NCBI RefSeq assembly: GCF_042649045.1
Contig: NZ_JBHSEF010000009.1
Span: 310,001 to 374,000, forward strand
Length of the DNA: 64,000 bases
From: Chryseomicrobium palamuruense
Lineage (GTDB): Bacteria; Bacillota; Bacilli; Bacillales_A; Planococcaceae
Reading direction: 5' to 3'
Shown piece after piece: positions 7,975-16,561 of the stretch (positions within the stretch are counted from its first letter, which is position 1; each line of letters begins with the position of its first letter). The position numbers were made by a program, and so were the translations under genes. The notes beneath the pieces are model-generated. The model saw only the letters and a program-made list of their open reading frames with translations. It made no database searches and was not told the origin of the DNA.

Positions 7975-8520
7975 ATGCCGACAATTGAAACAGTCTACCA
8001 AGAACATAATCGCCAAATCTACTACCTATGCCTTAAGTTGACGAAAAATCCTGCAGAAGCAGAAGACTTGATGCAAGATGTGTGGATGAAAGTGGTTTGT
8101 TCCCAAGCGTATTTGGAAAACGTCGATCATGTGAAAGCATGGTTGACAACTATTACAATGAACACGTTCCGCGATAAGTACCGCAAAGATGTCCGTCGCA
8201 GCAAGCATATGGTCATTCAACCAGATCAGCTCGACGTATCCATTCTCGACTTGATTGCAGCGGACACGTTGCCGATTGATGAGCAACTTGCGAAAGAAAA
8301 TGTCAGTGAGATTATTCAAGAGAAACTGGGACAACTCGACGCAATCTATAGTAAAACGGTCTTCTACTTCTACGTGAAGCAGTTGTCTCTAGTTGAAATT
8401 GCTGAATTGATGAAAGTATCTATTGGTACCGTGAAGTCTCGCTTATTCCGTGCGAAACAACGATTACGTGAACTTATTCTTAAGGACGAAGACATGGCAG
8501 AAATGTTGCTCGTTTATTAA
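7975..8520 (+). CDS. ECF-type RNA polymerase sigma factor
   Basis: A 181-residue sigma-70 family protein of the extracytoplasmic-function type, with only regions 2 and 4. Region 2 spans about residues 9-80 and includes the core-binding EDLMQDVWMKV helix. Region 4 is near the end, with the helix-turn-helix VSIGTVKSRLFRAKQRLREL for -35 recognition. The start at 7975 is set by GGAGGGG seven bases upstream. A typical neighbour would be an anti-sigma factor read in the same direction, but the gene is followed at once by a terminator and then a convergent gene. The controlling signal and regulon are therefore not visible here. Confidence 0.9.
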   Translation: MPTIETVYQEHNRQIYYLCLKLTKNPAEAEDLMQDVWMKVVCSQAYLENVDHVKAWLTTITMNTFRDKYRKDVRRSKHMVIQPDQLDVSILDLIAADTLPIDEQLAKENVSEIIQEKLGQLDAIYSKTVFYFYVKQLSLVEIAELMKVSIGTVKSRLFRAKQRLRELILKDEDMAEMLLVY

Positions 8521-8522
8521 AA

Positions 8523-8562
8523 AAAGACGCATTCCTCTACAATAGGGGAATGCGTCTTGATA
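8523..8562 (+). terminator. Bidirectional terminator between the sigma factor and ABC-F genes
   Basis: AAGACGCATTCC pairs with GGAATGCGTCTT, with an A run before and T-rich bases after. It can stop both convergent transcripts. Confidence 0.85.
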
Positions 8563-8586
8563 TTTATTATGAATGGACCTACTACT

Positions 8587-10164
8587 TTATTCGCTTTTCT
8601 CTTCCACAAACTCTTCACCCGTCGAGAACCATTCTTCTACATTCCAGACTTTCGTGACGAGACCTTCGTAAAAATCAGGTTCGTGAGAGACGAGGATGAT
8701 GGTGCCTTTGTATTCACTCATTGCCCGTTTTAGTTCTGCTTTCGCTTGTACGTCTAAGTGGTTTGTGGGCTCATCAAACAGCATCCAGTTGCTTTCATCT
8801 AACATCAGTTTACAAATACGAACTTTCGCTTGTTCGCCTCCGCTTAAACTCGACATTGGACGAGAGATGTGGTCATTTTTCAGACCTGTACGAGCAAGAG
8901 CCGCCCGGACTTGGTTCTGATCCATGCCTGGGAAGGCACCCCAGACGTCATCGATCGGTGTGATGTTACCTGGTTTCACTTCTTGTTCGAAATACGCCGG
9001 AACTAAGAAGTCTCCGCGACTTACTTTTCCTTTCAGGGCAGGCACTTTTCCGAGCATCGTCTTAAGGAGCGTGGATTTCCCGACTCCGTTCATTCCGACA
9101 AGCGCAATCTTTTCTCCACGTTCAATCGTAAATGTAAGTGGCGGCAGTAAGGGCTTATCATACCCAATAACCAAATGGGCGGCTTCCACGACATAACGGC
9201 TTGAACCGCGTGCTTCTTTAAAGCTGAATTGTGCTTCTTGCGCCGTTTCCGGACGGTCGATACGCTCAATTCGGTCGAGTTGTTTCTGACGCGATTTCGC
9301 GCGACCTGTAGTGGAGTATCGTGCTTTATTTTTCGCAATGAACTGTTCTTGCTTCTTAATGAAGTCTTGTTGTTTTTCATACGCATCGATGTGCTGACGC
9401 TTATGTAGTTCGGCAAGTTCAATGAACTTCTCATATGTGGCTGTATAGCGCGTGAGCTTCGAGAACTCCAGATGGAAGATGACGTCCGTCACTTCGTTCA
9501 TGAATTCTGTATCATGCGAAATCAGCATAAATGCGTGTGGATAATTCTTTAAGTAATTTGCAAGCCATGAGACGTGTTCTTCGTCCAGGTAGTTGGTCGG
9601 CTCATCGAGTAGTAATACTTTTGGTTTCTCTAAAAGCAGCTTCGCCAGAAGAACTTTTGTACGCTGTCCGCCGGATAACGCATCAACGCGTTTTTCAAGT
9701 CCAATGGCGTCCAGACCAAGGCCACGTGCCACGTCTTCAATCTTTAAATCAAGCGTATAAAAATCACCTGCATCAAGGGCATCTTGGATTTCTGCCATCT
9801 CATCCAGCAGTTTCTCGAGTTCCTCCGGAGAGGCTTCGGCCATTTGCATCCCAATGTCATTCATGCGTGTTTCTTTTTCATAAAGCGGAAGGTACGCATC
9901 TCGCAAGGTATCCATCATGGAACGTCCTGGTTGCAAGCGCGTGTGCTGATCAAGATAACCATAGTGCGTACCTGGAAGCCACTCCACTTTTCCTGCATCA
10001 TGCACAAGTTCCCCTGTGATGATGGACATCATGGTTGATTTACCTACTCCGTTTGCTCCGACAAGTCCTACATGTTCGCCTTCCACAAGACGGAACGACA
10101 CATCCTTGAAGAGCGTGCGGTCGCCAAAGGAATGGCCTAAATTATCGACTGTTAATAAACTCAT
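8587..10164 (-). CDS. ABC-F family ATPase (YfmM-like)
   Basis: A 525-residue soluble protein with two ABC ATPase domains and no membrane segments, the ABC-F pattern. The first Walker A is GANGVGKST at residues 36-44, then the LSGGQRTKV signature and LLLDEPTNYLD. The linker (about 245-310) is rich in Lys, Arg and Gln, as in ribosome-binding ABC-F linkers. The second domain has GMNGVGKST, LSGGEQAKV and an aspartate-glutamate Walker B. ABC-F proteins act on the ribosomal E-site region, in translation quality control or antibiotic protection; the B. subtilis YfmM group is my best match. A remnant of an H repeat lies 38 bases upstream of the start. Confidence 0.9.
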   Translation of the reverse strand: MSLLTVDNLGHSFGDRTLFKDVSFRLVEGEHVGLVGANGVGKSTMMSIITGELVHDAGKVEWLPGTHYGYLDQHTRLQPGRSMMDTLRDAYLPLYEKETRMNDIGMQMAEASPEELEKLLDEMAEIQDALDAGDFYTLDLKIEDVARGLGLDAIGLEKRVDALSGGQRTKVLLAKLLLEKPKVLLLDEPTNYLDEEHVSWLANYLKNYPHAFMLISHDTEFMNEVTDVIFHLEFSKLTRYTATYEKFIELAELHKRQHIDAYEKQQDFIKKQEQFIAKNKARYSTTGRAKSRQKQLDRIERIDRPETAQEAQFSFKEARGSSRYVVEAAHLVIGYDKPLLPPLTFTIERGEKIALVGMNGVGKSTLLKTMLGKVPALKGKVSRGDFLVPAYFEQEVKPGNITPIDDVWGAFPGMDQNQVRAALARTGLKNDHISRPMSSLSGGEQAKVRICKLMLDESNWMLFDEPTNHLDVQAKAELKRAMSEYKGTIILVSHEPDFYEGLVTKVWNVEEWFSTGEEFVEEKSE

Positions 10165-10201
10165 TTTGTTTCCTCTATTCTATCTATCATTAATTTTATA
10201 T

Positions 10202-10230
10202 GCGTTTCTGAGCAGGTGGCTCCACATCTA
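10202..10230 (-). repeat. H hairpin element, remnant H4
   Basis: On the minus strand the bases TAGATGTGGAGCCACC, then TGCTCAGAAACGC, match the left 29 bases of H3. The rest is lost. It follows the 61-residue SE1832-like gene in the sense direction, 16 bases after its stop. Confidence 0.7.
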
Positions 10231-10245
10231 AAAAGCACTCGCCAA

Positions 10246-10431
10246 TTATAACTTAGCGAGCGCTTGGTTTAGTTCCTGCAGCTGAGCTTCCATGGAAGCG
10301 AGCCGTTGTTCGGCTTTTTCAAGCATAGCGGGATGCCCAGTGGATTCGAGCTTTTCCATATCTCCCTGAAGACGGACGTAGTCCATTTTAAGTTCTGCGA
10401 TTTGCTGTTCAAGTTGTTGTTTGCTCATCAT
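10246..10431 (-). CDS. SE1832-like small coiled-coil protein
   Basis: A 61-residue protein, nearly all charged heptads (QQLEQQIAELKMDYVRLQGD and onward), predicted as one long helix or coiled coil. The length and the AELKxDYxRLQGDxEK pattern fit the uncharacterised SE1832 family of Bacillales. The start at 10431 follows AAGGATG by about 6 bases; the next codon is also ATG. Function is unknown. It may be cotranscribed with the ABC-F gene downstream, 81 bases away with no terminator seen between them. Confidence 0.7.
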   Translation of the reverse strand: MMSKQQLEQQIAELKMDYVRLQGDMEKLESTGHPAMLEKAEQRLASMEAQLQELNQALAKL

Positions 10432-10482
10432 GGCGACATCCTTTTCCTTACACATAATGCCCTCATTTTACCACACAATGGG

Positions 10483-11442
10483 TCAGGATGTGAATTCTCG
10501 TTCTTCAGCGAGAGCGCGGAATGTTTCCAGAATATCGGCAAGGGGGGAAGGGGGATTCAGTTTCGCAAGTTGTTCTTTCCGTTTCGCGAGCAGGCTCTCA
10601 TGAAGTAGCACTTCCATGATGGTGTTTTGGAGAGCAGACTGCTTCACTTTTCGACCGACACCGAGATGAATAAAGGCAGGCACGCTGTCTGGGAACAAAT
10701 ACGTCGCTTCCGCTTTCGTTTCGGCAAGCAAAACAGCAGGTGTCGCTGTCTGTACACAGAGATACGGCATATGACCTGCTGAAGTGATTGCCAGGTCAGC
10801 ATTCATCAGATGAGGCAAGACATCGGTCGTCTCGATGAGCTGCAAATGTTTACGCTGTAAGATAAACGACTGGAGCTGAAAGGCATCGTGCATGTAGTTC
10901 GGATGAATCAAGACGTCGACTTCAATGGGTACATGCAAGTTGGTGATATGGCGAAGGACACGGTATGTCAGATTTTCAGGATCCCGTTCAGGAAACGCGA
11001 CGACAATGCGTTTTTTGCTGCGCGATGGTTCTGATGAAGGCGACACGGGTAGTGGAATATAGGCATTCATTCCGAAACGACCAGGGACAGCAGACAGTGA
11101 CTCTTCTTCAGCGTAGAGAGTTTGAAGTTGGTAATCGGCATACGCTGCACCGTCTCCCGTATCGTCCACCACTACGACAGGACAGTTTACCTTTCGAAGC
11201 CATTCAATGTCCGGAACGGCCGATCTGCCTGCATCACGCACGATCACATCTGGACCGAAGGCTTGTAGCTGTTCTAGAAGTTCAGACATGGACGAATGCT
11301 TGCTTCCGGCCGGAAATAGGGAGGGGGTATGTTTCGTGAAGACGTGGAATGCGTCGTTCCCATGAGAAGCGAATAATCGAATGCGTTCGTACGCATAGTG
11401 CGTCATAGGGTGCGTGGGTTCAAATAAATAGGCGATTTTCAT
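10483..11442 (-). CDS. GT-B fold protein, SpsG/PseG-like
   Basis: A 319-residue protein of the MurG/PseG shape. An N-terminal Rossmann half holds a VVVVDDTGDGAAYADYQLQ segment, close to the D-D-x-x motif of PseG-like UDP-sugar hydrolases. The C-terminal half has a strand set ending in DLAITSAGHMPYLC and ATPAVLLAET, where GT-B proteins bind the nucleotide. I infer a nucleotide-sugar hydrolase or transferase, possibly in surface polysaccharide or legionaminic-type sugar synthesis, but no sugar pathway genes are nearby. The start at 11442 follows AAGGAGG by 9 bases. It stands alone. Confidence 0.55.
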   Translation of the reverse strand: MKIAYLFEPTHPMTHYAYERIRLFASHGNDAFHVFTKHTPSLFPAGSKHSSMSELLEQLQAFGPDVIVRDAGRSAVPDIEWLRKVNCPVVVVDDTGDGAAYADYQLQTLYAEEESLSAVPGRFGMNAYIPLPVSPSSEPSRSKKRIVVAFPERDPENLTYRVLRHITNLHVPIEVDVLIHPNYMHDAFQLQSFILQRKHLQLIETTDVLPHLMNADLAITSAGHMPYLCVQTATPAVLLAETKAEATYLFPDSVPAFIHLGVGRKVKQSALQNTIMEVLLHESLLAKRKEQLAKLNPPSPLADILETFRALAEEREFTS

Positions 11443-11520
11443 AGCCATCTTCCTCCTTTTTCCTCAATAATTCATGCTATGAAAGTTTTCTACGAGATAT
11501 GTATAGAGGGGGGAGAAACC

Positions 11521-11634
11521 ATGGACTCACTGCTCGTTGTGTTAATGGTCCTCCTTTTTTTAGGGGTTTTTCCGCAGTGGATTGCGTAGCGTTTCCGCAT
11601 GCCGGCGATTGTCATCATGTCGATTGGGGGATGA
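11521..11634 (+). pseudogene. Relic of a cation:proton antiporter N-terminus
   Basis: A good ribosome site (AGGGGGGAGAAACC) precedes an ATG at 11521. The reading gives 22 residues ending FPQWIA, then TAG (11587-11589), then RFRMPAIVIMSIGG and TGA (11632). Antiporters of this type start with a membrane helix followed by QWLAWRFRxPAI, so TAG sits where Trp (TGG) is expected: one base change. After the second stop nothing more of the roughly 400-residue protein is left. The gene is dead and mostly deleted. The remaining 11443-11811 stretch holds only this relic and the topB terminator. Confidence 0.6.
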
Positions 11635-11710
11635 TTATATTAATTCAAATCAGTTGGTAAAATTCGTACTTGTATTTTATCAACATGAAACGCAAACAGA
11701 GCATAAAAAT

Positions 11711-11756
11711 AAAAAAGGGTGAGCCGTGCGTTTTTGCATGGCTCACCCTTGTTTGT
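11711..11756 (-). terminator. Terminator of topB
   Basis: AAGGGTGAGCC (11715-11725) pairs with GGCTCACCCTT (11740-11750). The A run at the left is the U tract on the minus strand. Confidence 0.85.
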
Positions 11757-11811
11757 TCGCTCGTCATTCTAAGACAATACTTATCTGAATTTGCTCTAAC
11801 TTACCTAATTC

Positions 11812-13992
11812 TTACTTATCCAAATTCAACTTCTTGAGCGCCTCTGCCAGCGCGTTGTTTACTGGCTCTTCTTGCTGCTGTTGCTTCATGTAATTTTGCA
11901 CACTGCGTTTGTCTGCTTTTCCGGTGCCTTGCTGTTTCCGGCGGGCTTCAAACGCCGACAGTTTCTCCCGGTAGCCGCACTTACATACGAAGATCTGGCC
12001 GTCGCCTTCACCGCGCAGCTCCAATTTCTTCTTACACTGCGGGCAACGTGCATTCGTCACACGGGACACATTTTTACGGTGTCCACACTCGCGGTCTTGG
12101 CATACGAGCATTTTGCCTTTTTTACCGTTGACTTCAAGCATCGGCTTACCGCAGTCTGGACATGATTTCGTCGAGATGTTGTCATGTTTGAACTTCGCAT
12201 CACTCGACTTGATCTCTTGGACCACTTTTTTCGTATACTGCTTCATTTCCGCAATAAACGCTTCTTTCTTTTTCTTGCCATTCGCTATCGCCTCGAGCTG
12301 CGTCTCCCATTCCGCCGTCATCTCTGGGGAACGAAGGTCAGAAGGGACGAGCTCCAGAAGCTGCTTTCCTTTTGACGTCACATAGATATCTTTGCCGCGT
12401 TTTTCGATCAAGAACGAGTTGAATAGCTTGTCGATAATGTCCGCACGCGTCGCAACTGTTCCGAGACCACCCGTTTTCTTCAGCGTGGCAGCAAGCTCTT
12501 TATCCTGGCCGTCTAAATAGCCTGTTGGATTCTCCATAGCACTCAACAAAGTCGCTTCATTGAAGCGCGCAGGTGGCTTCGTTTGGCCCGTCGTCTGTTT
12601 GATATAGTCGATTGTGAGAGTCTGGCCTTTCTGCAATTTCGGCAGAAGCTGCTCTTTCACATCTTCGTCGTCTTCATCTTGCAGATTCATCACTTCATGC
12701 CAACCTTCTTGCAAGACGGTTTTTCCTCTTGCTACAAACTCTTCGTTATTGACTTTCGTCACGAGTGTCAGTTGCTCAAATTCATGAGGTGGAAGGAGGA
12801 CAGCTAAGAAACGCTTCACGACGAGGTCGTAGATTTTGCGTTCCTGGTCGTTCATCGCACTGAGTTGAACAGGCTCTTCCGTTGGAATGATGGCATGGTG
12901 ATCCGACACTTTAGCATCGTTCACAAATGAACTATTTGTTTTAATGGGTTTCATTAAAATCTTGTTTGCTACACTACGGTAATCGCTCACAGCACATGCT
13001 TTTAAACGTTCTTTAAGTGTAGGGACGATATCTGTTGAAATGAAACGAGAATCTGTACGCGGATACGTTAACACTTTGTGTTGCTCATACAGTTTCTGCA
13101 TGATGTTTAAGGTTTCTTTTGCAGAGTAGCCATACCGTTTATTGGCATCGCGCTGAAGTTCCGTCAAGTCATACAGGGCAGGAGAATACGTCTTCTTTGT
13201 CTTGCTGTCGAGCGCAATGATTTCTGCTTTTTCCGCTTTCAACTGATCCACAAGCTTCTGGATGCGGTCTCCGTCAAAGGAGCGGCTGTTCCCTGATTTT
13301 GCATCACGCCACGTCAGAGTGAGACCTTCTTTCGTCACAGCTTGCATGCCGTAGTAGGTCTGTGGTTTGAAGTTTTTGATTTCTTCTTCTCGAGCCGCAA
13401 TGATGGCGACCGTTGGTGTTTGCACGCGCCCAGCTGATAACTGAGCATTAAAGCGTGTCGTCAAGGCACGTGTGGCATTCAGTCCGACATACCAGTCTGC
13501 TTCTGAGCGAGCCACAGCTGCGTGGAATAAGTTCTCGTATTTCTTTCCAGGCTGGAGGTTGGCAAACCCGTCTTTGATGGCTTTATCTGTAACCGAAGAA
13601 ATCCAAAGGCGTTGAACGGGTTTGGTGGCTTTCACTTTGGCGAAGATCCAGCGTGCCACGAGCTCACCTTCGCGTCCGGCGTCGGTAGCAATAATCCAGC
13701 CATCGACGTCTTTCCGTTCGAGCTGGGCTTTCACAGCATGAAACTGCTTGCTCGACTGGCGGATGACCGTAAGTTTCAACTGCTCTGGCATCATCGGTAA
13801 GTCTTCCAAGTTCCATGTCTTGTACTTGTTGTCGTACGTTTCCGGGTCCGCAAGTGTCACTAGATGACCGAGTGCCCAGGTCACGATGTATTTGTCGCCT
13901 TCTAAAAAGCCATTGCCTTTTTTCGTGCATTTTAAGACGCGCGCGATGTCGCGAGCGACGGAAGGTTTTTCTGCTAAAACTACTTTTTTCAT
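11812..13992 (-). CDS. topB: DNA topoisomerase III
   Basis: A 726-residue type IA topoisomerase that relaxes and decatenates DNA through a 5-prime phosphotyrosine intermediate. The Toprim domain opens with VVLAEKPSVARDIA (Glu8) and has DAGREGE. The active-site Tyr lies in LTYPRTDSRFIS. Two C-terminal zinc ribbons follow, with CPDCGK...CQDRECG and CPQCKKK...CKCG. The ATG at 13992 is chosen because GTGAGGA precedes it and MKKVVLAEKPS is the usual N-terminus; the upstream Met at 14022 has no ribosome site. The gene is divergent from the YczE-like gene, with about 100 bases between them. Confidence 0.95.
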   Translation of the reverse strand: MKKVVLAEKPSVARDIARVLKCTKKGNGFLEGDKYIVTWALGHLVTLADPETYDNKYKTWNLEDLPMMPEQLKLTVIRQSSKQFHAVKAQLERKDVDGWIIATDAGREGELVARWIFAKVKATKPVQRLWISSVTDKAIKDGFANLQPGKKYENLFHAAVARSEADWYVGLNATRALTTRFNAQLSAGRVQTPTVAIIAAREEEIKNFKPQTYYGMQAVTKEGLTLTWRDAKSGNSRSFDGDRIQKLVDQLKAEKAEIIALDSKTKKTYSPALYDLTELQRDANKRYGYSAKETLNIMQKLYEQHKVLTYPRTDSRFISTDIVPTLKERLKACAVSDYRSVANKILMKPIKTNSSFVNDAKVSDHHAIIPTEEPVQLSAMNDQERKIYDLVVKRFLAVLLPPHEFEQLTLVTKVNNEEFVARGKTVLQEGWHEVMNLQDEDDEDVKEQLLPKLQKGQTLTIDYIKQTTGQTKPPARFNEATLLSAMENPTGYLDGQDKELAATLKKTGGLGTVATRADIIDKLFNSFLIEKRGKDIYVTSKGKQLLELVPSDLRSPEMTAEWETQLEAIANGKKKKEAFIAEMKQYTKKVVQEIKSSDAKFKHDNISTKSCPDCGKPMLEVNGKKGKMLVCQDRECGHRKNVSRVTNARCPQCKKKLELRGEGDGQIFVCKCGYREKLSAFEARRKQQGTGKADKRSVQNYMKQQQQEEPVNNALAEALKKLNLDK

Positions 13993-14090
13993 AAGGGAAT
14001 CCTCACTTTCTCGTCTCTTCATCTTACCATATCCGGGGCTTGACTGCGTGTCGTATACTAGAAGGAGTGTGTGAGAAAGAAGGGTTCATT

Positions 14091-14735
14091 GTGAGAAAGA
14101 CATATGCCATTCGTTGGGCATTTTATATTGTGGGTCTGCTGTTGATGGCGCTAGGGATCTCGTTGACCATCAAAGGGCAGTCTCTCGGAATTAGTCCATG
14201 GGATGTACTTCATGTTTCCTTATTTAATCTTTTTGGATTAACCATCGGGACATGGTCGATATTAATCGGTTTTCTGCTCATCCTAGCCGTAGTCATCGTG
14301 GAGAAAAGATGGCCGCAAATTGGGACATGGCTGAACATTATCCTCATTGGTTCATTTATTGACTTTTATAACTGGATCTTACCTACTCCAGAGTCGCTCA
14401 TCGGACAAACATTTTTCTTCGTGCTGGGTGTCATCGTCATGGGTATTGGCGCAGGAACCTATGTGGCGCCTCGCGTGGGAGCAGGGCCTCGTGACTCTAT
14501 TATGATGATGATTGTTGACAGGACAGGGGCAAAATTGAAGGTCGTACGGACGTCGATGGAAATCCTAGTGGCTCTTGTTGGATGGCTACTCGGAGGCCCG
14601 CTCGGGATTGGGACGGTCATTATTGCTTTGATGCTCGGTCAACTGGTCCACTATACGTTGCCGTATGTTCAGTCCTTGATTGAAAAATGGTCGGGCGAAC
14701 CATTCGATGTAAGAGCCAAGCCGGGCCATAAATGA
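14091..14735 (+). CDS. YczE/YitT-like integral membrane protein
   Basis: A 214-residue protein with about five to six membrane segments. The N-terminal pattern (LLLMALGISLTIKG, then GISPWDVLH) is that of the YczE/YyaS group, and GAGTYVAPRVGAGPRDSIMM is the conserved middle loop. In B. subtilis YczE influences bacillaene or surfactin-related production; the mechanism is unknown, and no transport substrate can be given. The start is GTG at 14091, with AGAAGGG 7 bases upstream. The frame is open 17 codons further, but no ribosome site is seen there. kbl follows 41 bases after the stop with no terminator between. Confidence 0.78.
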   Translation: MRKTYAIRWAFYIVGLLLMALGISLTIKGQSLGISPWDVLHVSLFNLFGLTIGTWSILIGFLLILAVVIVEKRWPQIGTWLNIILIGSFIDFYNWILPTPESLIGQTFFFVLGVIVMGIGAGTYVAPRVGAGPRDSIMMMIVDRTGAKLKVVRTSMEILVALVGWLLGGPLGIGTVIIALMLGQLVHYTLPYVQSLIEKWSGEPFDVRAKPGHK

Positions 14736-14776
14736 TACACTAGAATAGATATTTGTGCTGAGAAAGGAAGACGTAT

Positions 14777-15964
14777 ATGTCAAAAATACTCGATCAATTT
14801 TTAGAGACAAACTTAAACGAGTTAAAAGAACAAGGACTGTACAATGAAATCGATCCGGTAGAAGGTCCGAATGGTCCAATCATCCGTGTCGGGGGCAAAG
14901 ACTTGATTAACTTGTCATCCAATAACTATCTAGGGCTTGCAACGAACGATGAGCTAAAGCGTATTGCGAAAGAAGCAACAGATAAATATGGTGTAGGTGC
15001 TGGAGCTGTTCGTACAATCAACGGAACCCTAGACCTTCACGTGAAATTAGAAGAGAAGCTTGCGGAGTTCAAAGGAACTGAAGCAGCCATTTCATACCAG
15101 TCTGGATTTAACTGTAATATGGCGGCGATTTCTGGCGTGATGGACAAAAACGATGCGATTCTTTCAGATCAATTAAATCATGCATCGATCATCGACGGCT
15201 GTCGCTTATCACGTGCGAAAATCATTGCGTACAATCACAACGATATGGATGATCTTCGTGCGAAAGCGAAAGCTGCGAAAGAATCCGGTCAATACAACAA
15301 AATCATGGTCATCACAGATGGCGTCTTCTCGATGGACGGCGACCTGGCGAAGCTTCCGGAAATCGTGGAAATCGCACGTGAGTTTGACTTGATCACATAT
15401 GTAGATGATGCGCATGGTTCAGGCGTTATGGGTAAAGGAAAAGGGACTGTGAAACACTTCGGTCTAGAAAAAGAAATCGACTTCCAAATCGGAACGCTAT
15501 CAAAAGCAATCGGTGTTGTTGGCGGCTATGTAGCTGGTTCAAAACAACTGATTGACTGGTTGAAGGTTCGTTCCCGTCCATTCCTATTCTCAACAGCTCT
15601 TCCACCGGGTGACGTAGCAGCTATTACAGCAGCGATTCAAATGCTGATTGATTCTACAGAGCTTCACGACAAGCTATGGGACAACGGCAACTACTTAAAA
15701 GCCGGACTTGAGAAGCTTGGTTTTGATATTGGCCATTCCGAAACACCGATCACACCAACCATCATTGGTGATGAGAAGTTGACGCAAAAGTTCTCGAAGC
15801 GTCTCGCTGAAGAGGGCGTCTACGCAAAATCGATCGTCTTCCCGACTGTTCCCAAAGGTACAGGACGCGTACGTAACATGCCGACTGCTGCCCACACGAA
15901 AGAAATGCTCGATGACGCATTAGCGATTTACGAAAAAGTAGGAAAAGAATTAGGCGTAATCTAG
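14777..15964 (+). CDS. kbl: Glycine C-acetyltransferase (2-amino-3-ketobutyrate CoA ligase)
   Basis: A 395-residue PLP enzyme of the alpha-oxoamine synthase family. It cleaves 2-amino-3-oxobutyrate with CoA to glycine and acetyl-CoA, the second step of threonine degradation. LSSNNYLGL (46-54), the VDDAHGSG loop (209-216), and the PLP lysine Lys243 in GTLSKAIGVVGG are visible. AAAGGAAG precedes the ATG. Its pathway partner tdh lies 3.8 kb downstream rather than next to it, with the metNIQ block between. The stop TAG (15962-15964) is part of the left end of H5 (CTAGATGTGG), so the repeat begins inside the last sense codon. Confidence 0.95.
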   Translation: MSKILDQFLETNLNELKEQGLYNEIDPVEGPNGPIIRVGGKDLINLSSNNYLGLATNDELKRIAKEATDKYGVGAGAVRTINGTLDLHVKLEEKLAEFKGTEAAISYQSGFNCNMAAISGVMDKNDAILSDQLNHASIIDGCRLSRAKIIAYNHNDMDDLRAKAKAAKESGQYNKIMVITDGVFSMDGDLAKLPEIVEIAREFDLITYVDDAHGSGVMGKGKGTVKHFGLEKEIDFQIGTLSKAIGVVGGYVAGSKQLIDWLKVRSRPFLFSTALPPGDVAAITAAIQMLIDSTELHDKLWDNGNYLKAGLEKLGFDIGHSETPITPTIIGDEKLTQKFSKRLAEEGVYAKSIVFPTVPKGTGRVRNMPTAAHTKEMLDDALAIYEKVGKELGVI

Positions 15965-16079
15965 ATGTGGAGCAGTCTCGTACTGAAATTCGGTCAAATG
16001 ACAGCGTGGACAAGGAGGCGTCCTTTGCCTCCATGGACGCGATGGCATTTGGCATGGATTTCAAGCCTGCGCAACTCGA
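15961..16079 (+). repeat. H hairpin element, copy H5
   Basis: Runs from CTAGATGTGGAG to CAACTCGAT. The apex GAGGC-GTCCTTT-GCCTC and the CAAATGAC / TGGCATTTG stem are seen; the outer arm is only partly paired. The kbl stop codon lies inside its left end. Confidence 0.8.
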
Positions 16080-16083
16080 TAAT

Positions 16084-16169
16084 ACTAGATGTGGAGAACG
16101 CCCGTTCAGAAACCATGTGAAAATCAGGGCGACTGATTTCTACCTGTGTTTCGAGGCGGTCGAACTCGA
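16084..16169 (+). repeat. H hairpin element, copy H6 (short apex)
   Basis: CTAGATGTGGAG to CGAACTCGA, 86 bp. The stem AGAAAC / GTTTC continues into GAAAATCAG (paired with CTGATTTC) around a 5-base loop. The outer part of the apex, with the GNNCTTT loop, is deleted. It abuts H5 in tandem, 4 bases apart. Confidence 0.7.
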
Positions 16170-16192
16170 GGTCAATTATAATTGTAGTACCC

Positions 16193-16228
16193 TACCCATC
16201 TCCCTTCCTGGTGAGATGGGTATTTTTG
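16193..16228 (+). terminator. Terminator after kbl and H5/H6
   Basis: TACCCATCTC pairs with GAGATGGGTA, followed by TTTTTG. Two H elements lie between the kbl stop and this terminator, so they are in the kbl 3-prime UTR. Confidence 0.85.
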
Positions 16229-16289
16229 TGCAGTTAAATAGGTAGCTATTTAGGCTTCCTAAAAATTAATTCTTTATCGATTCAACGTA

Positions 16290-16318
16290 TTGACAGAATA
16301 AAGTGTAGGGCTTAATAT
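16290..16318 (+). promoter_or_regulatory. Sigma-A promoter of metNIQ
   Basis: TTGACA (16290-16295), a 17-base spacer, and TAATAT (16313-16318), 33 bases before the S-box aptamer. Confidence 0.8.
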
Positions 16319-16344
16319 AAATCGTGGTAATAATAAAATCGAAT

Positions 16345-16455
16345 ATTTAATTATCAAGAGAGACCGAGGGAGAGGCCCTTTGACGTCCGGCAACCCCCAC
16401 GCAAGTGGGAAGGTGCCAAATCCTGCAGAATGATGTTCATTCTGAAAGATAATTC
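16345..16455 (+). promoter_or_regulatory. SAM-I riboswitch (S box)
   Basis: The S-box pattern is clear: P1 strand TTATC at 16351, AGAGAGACCGAGGGA, GGCCCTTTGACGTCCGGCAACC, the CCCACGCAAGTGGG P3-like hairpin, AAGGTGCCAAATCC, a P4 hairpin, and the closing GATAA near 16448. SAM binding favours the terminator at 16469, so metNIQ is read when SAM is low. This fits a methionine importer. Confidence 0.95.
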
Positions 16456-16468
16456 GACTTATAAGCGG

Positions 16469-16509
16469 ATGCTTCTTTCATGATGAAAATTGTGAGAGGG
16501 GCATTTTTT
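16469..16509 (+). terminator. Intrinsic terminator of the SAM riboswitch
   Basis: ATGCTTCTTTC (16469-16479) pairs with GAGAGGGGCAT (16494-16504), using some G-T pairs, followed by TTTTTTC. Confidence 0.8.
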
Positions 16510-16514
16510 CATTT

Positions 16515-16555
16515 CTAGATGTGAAGCCACCTGCTCCAGAAACTCCGAGAAAATC
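16515..16555 (+). repeat. H hairpin element, truncated left half (H7)
   Basis: The bases from CTAGATGTGAAGCCACC to GAGAAAATC match the left 41 bases of H3. The element then stops and the 48-bp minisatellite begins within 7 bases. The array appears to have grown at, or replaced, the rest of an H element. Confidence 0.8.
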
Positions 16556-16561
16556 GAAAGC

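Noticed and set aside
14039..14060. Promoter TTGACT with TATACT before the YczE-like gene
   Set aside because: The two boxes are only 8 bases apart.
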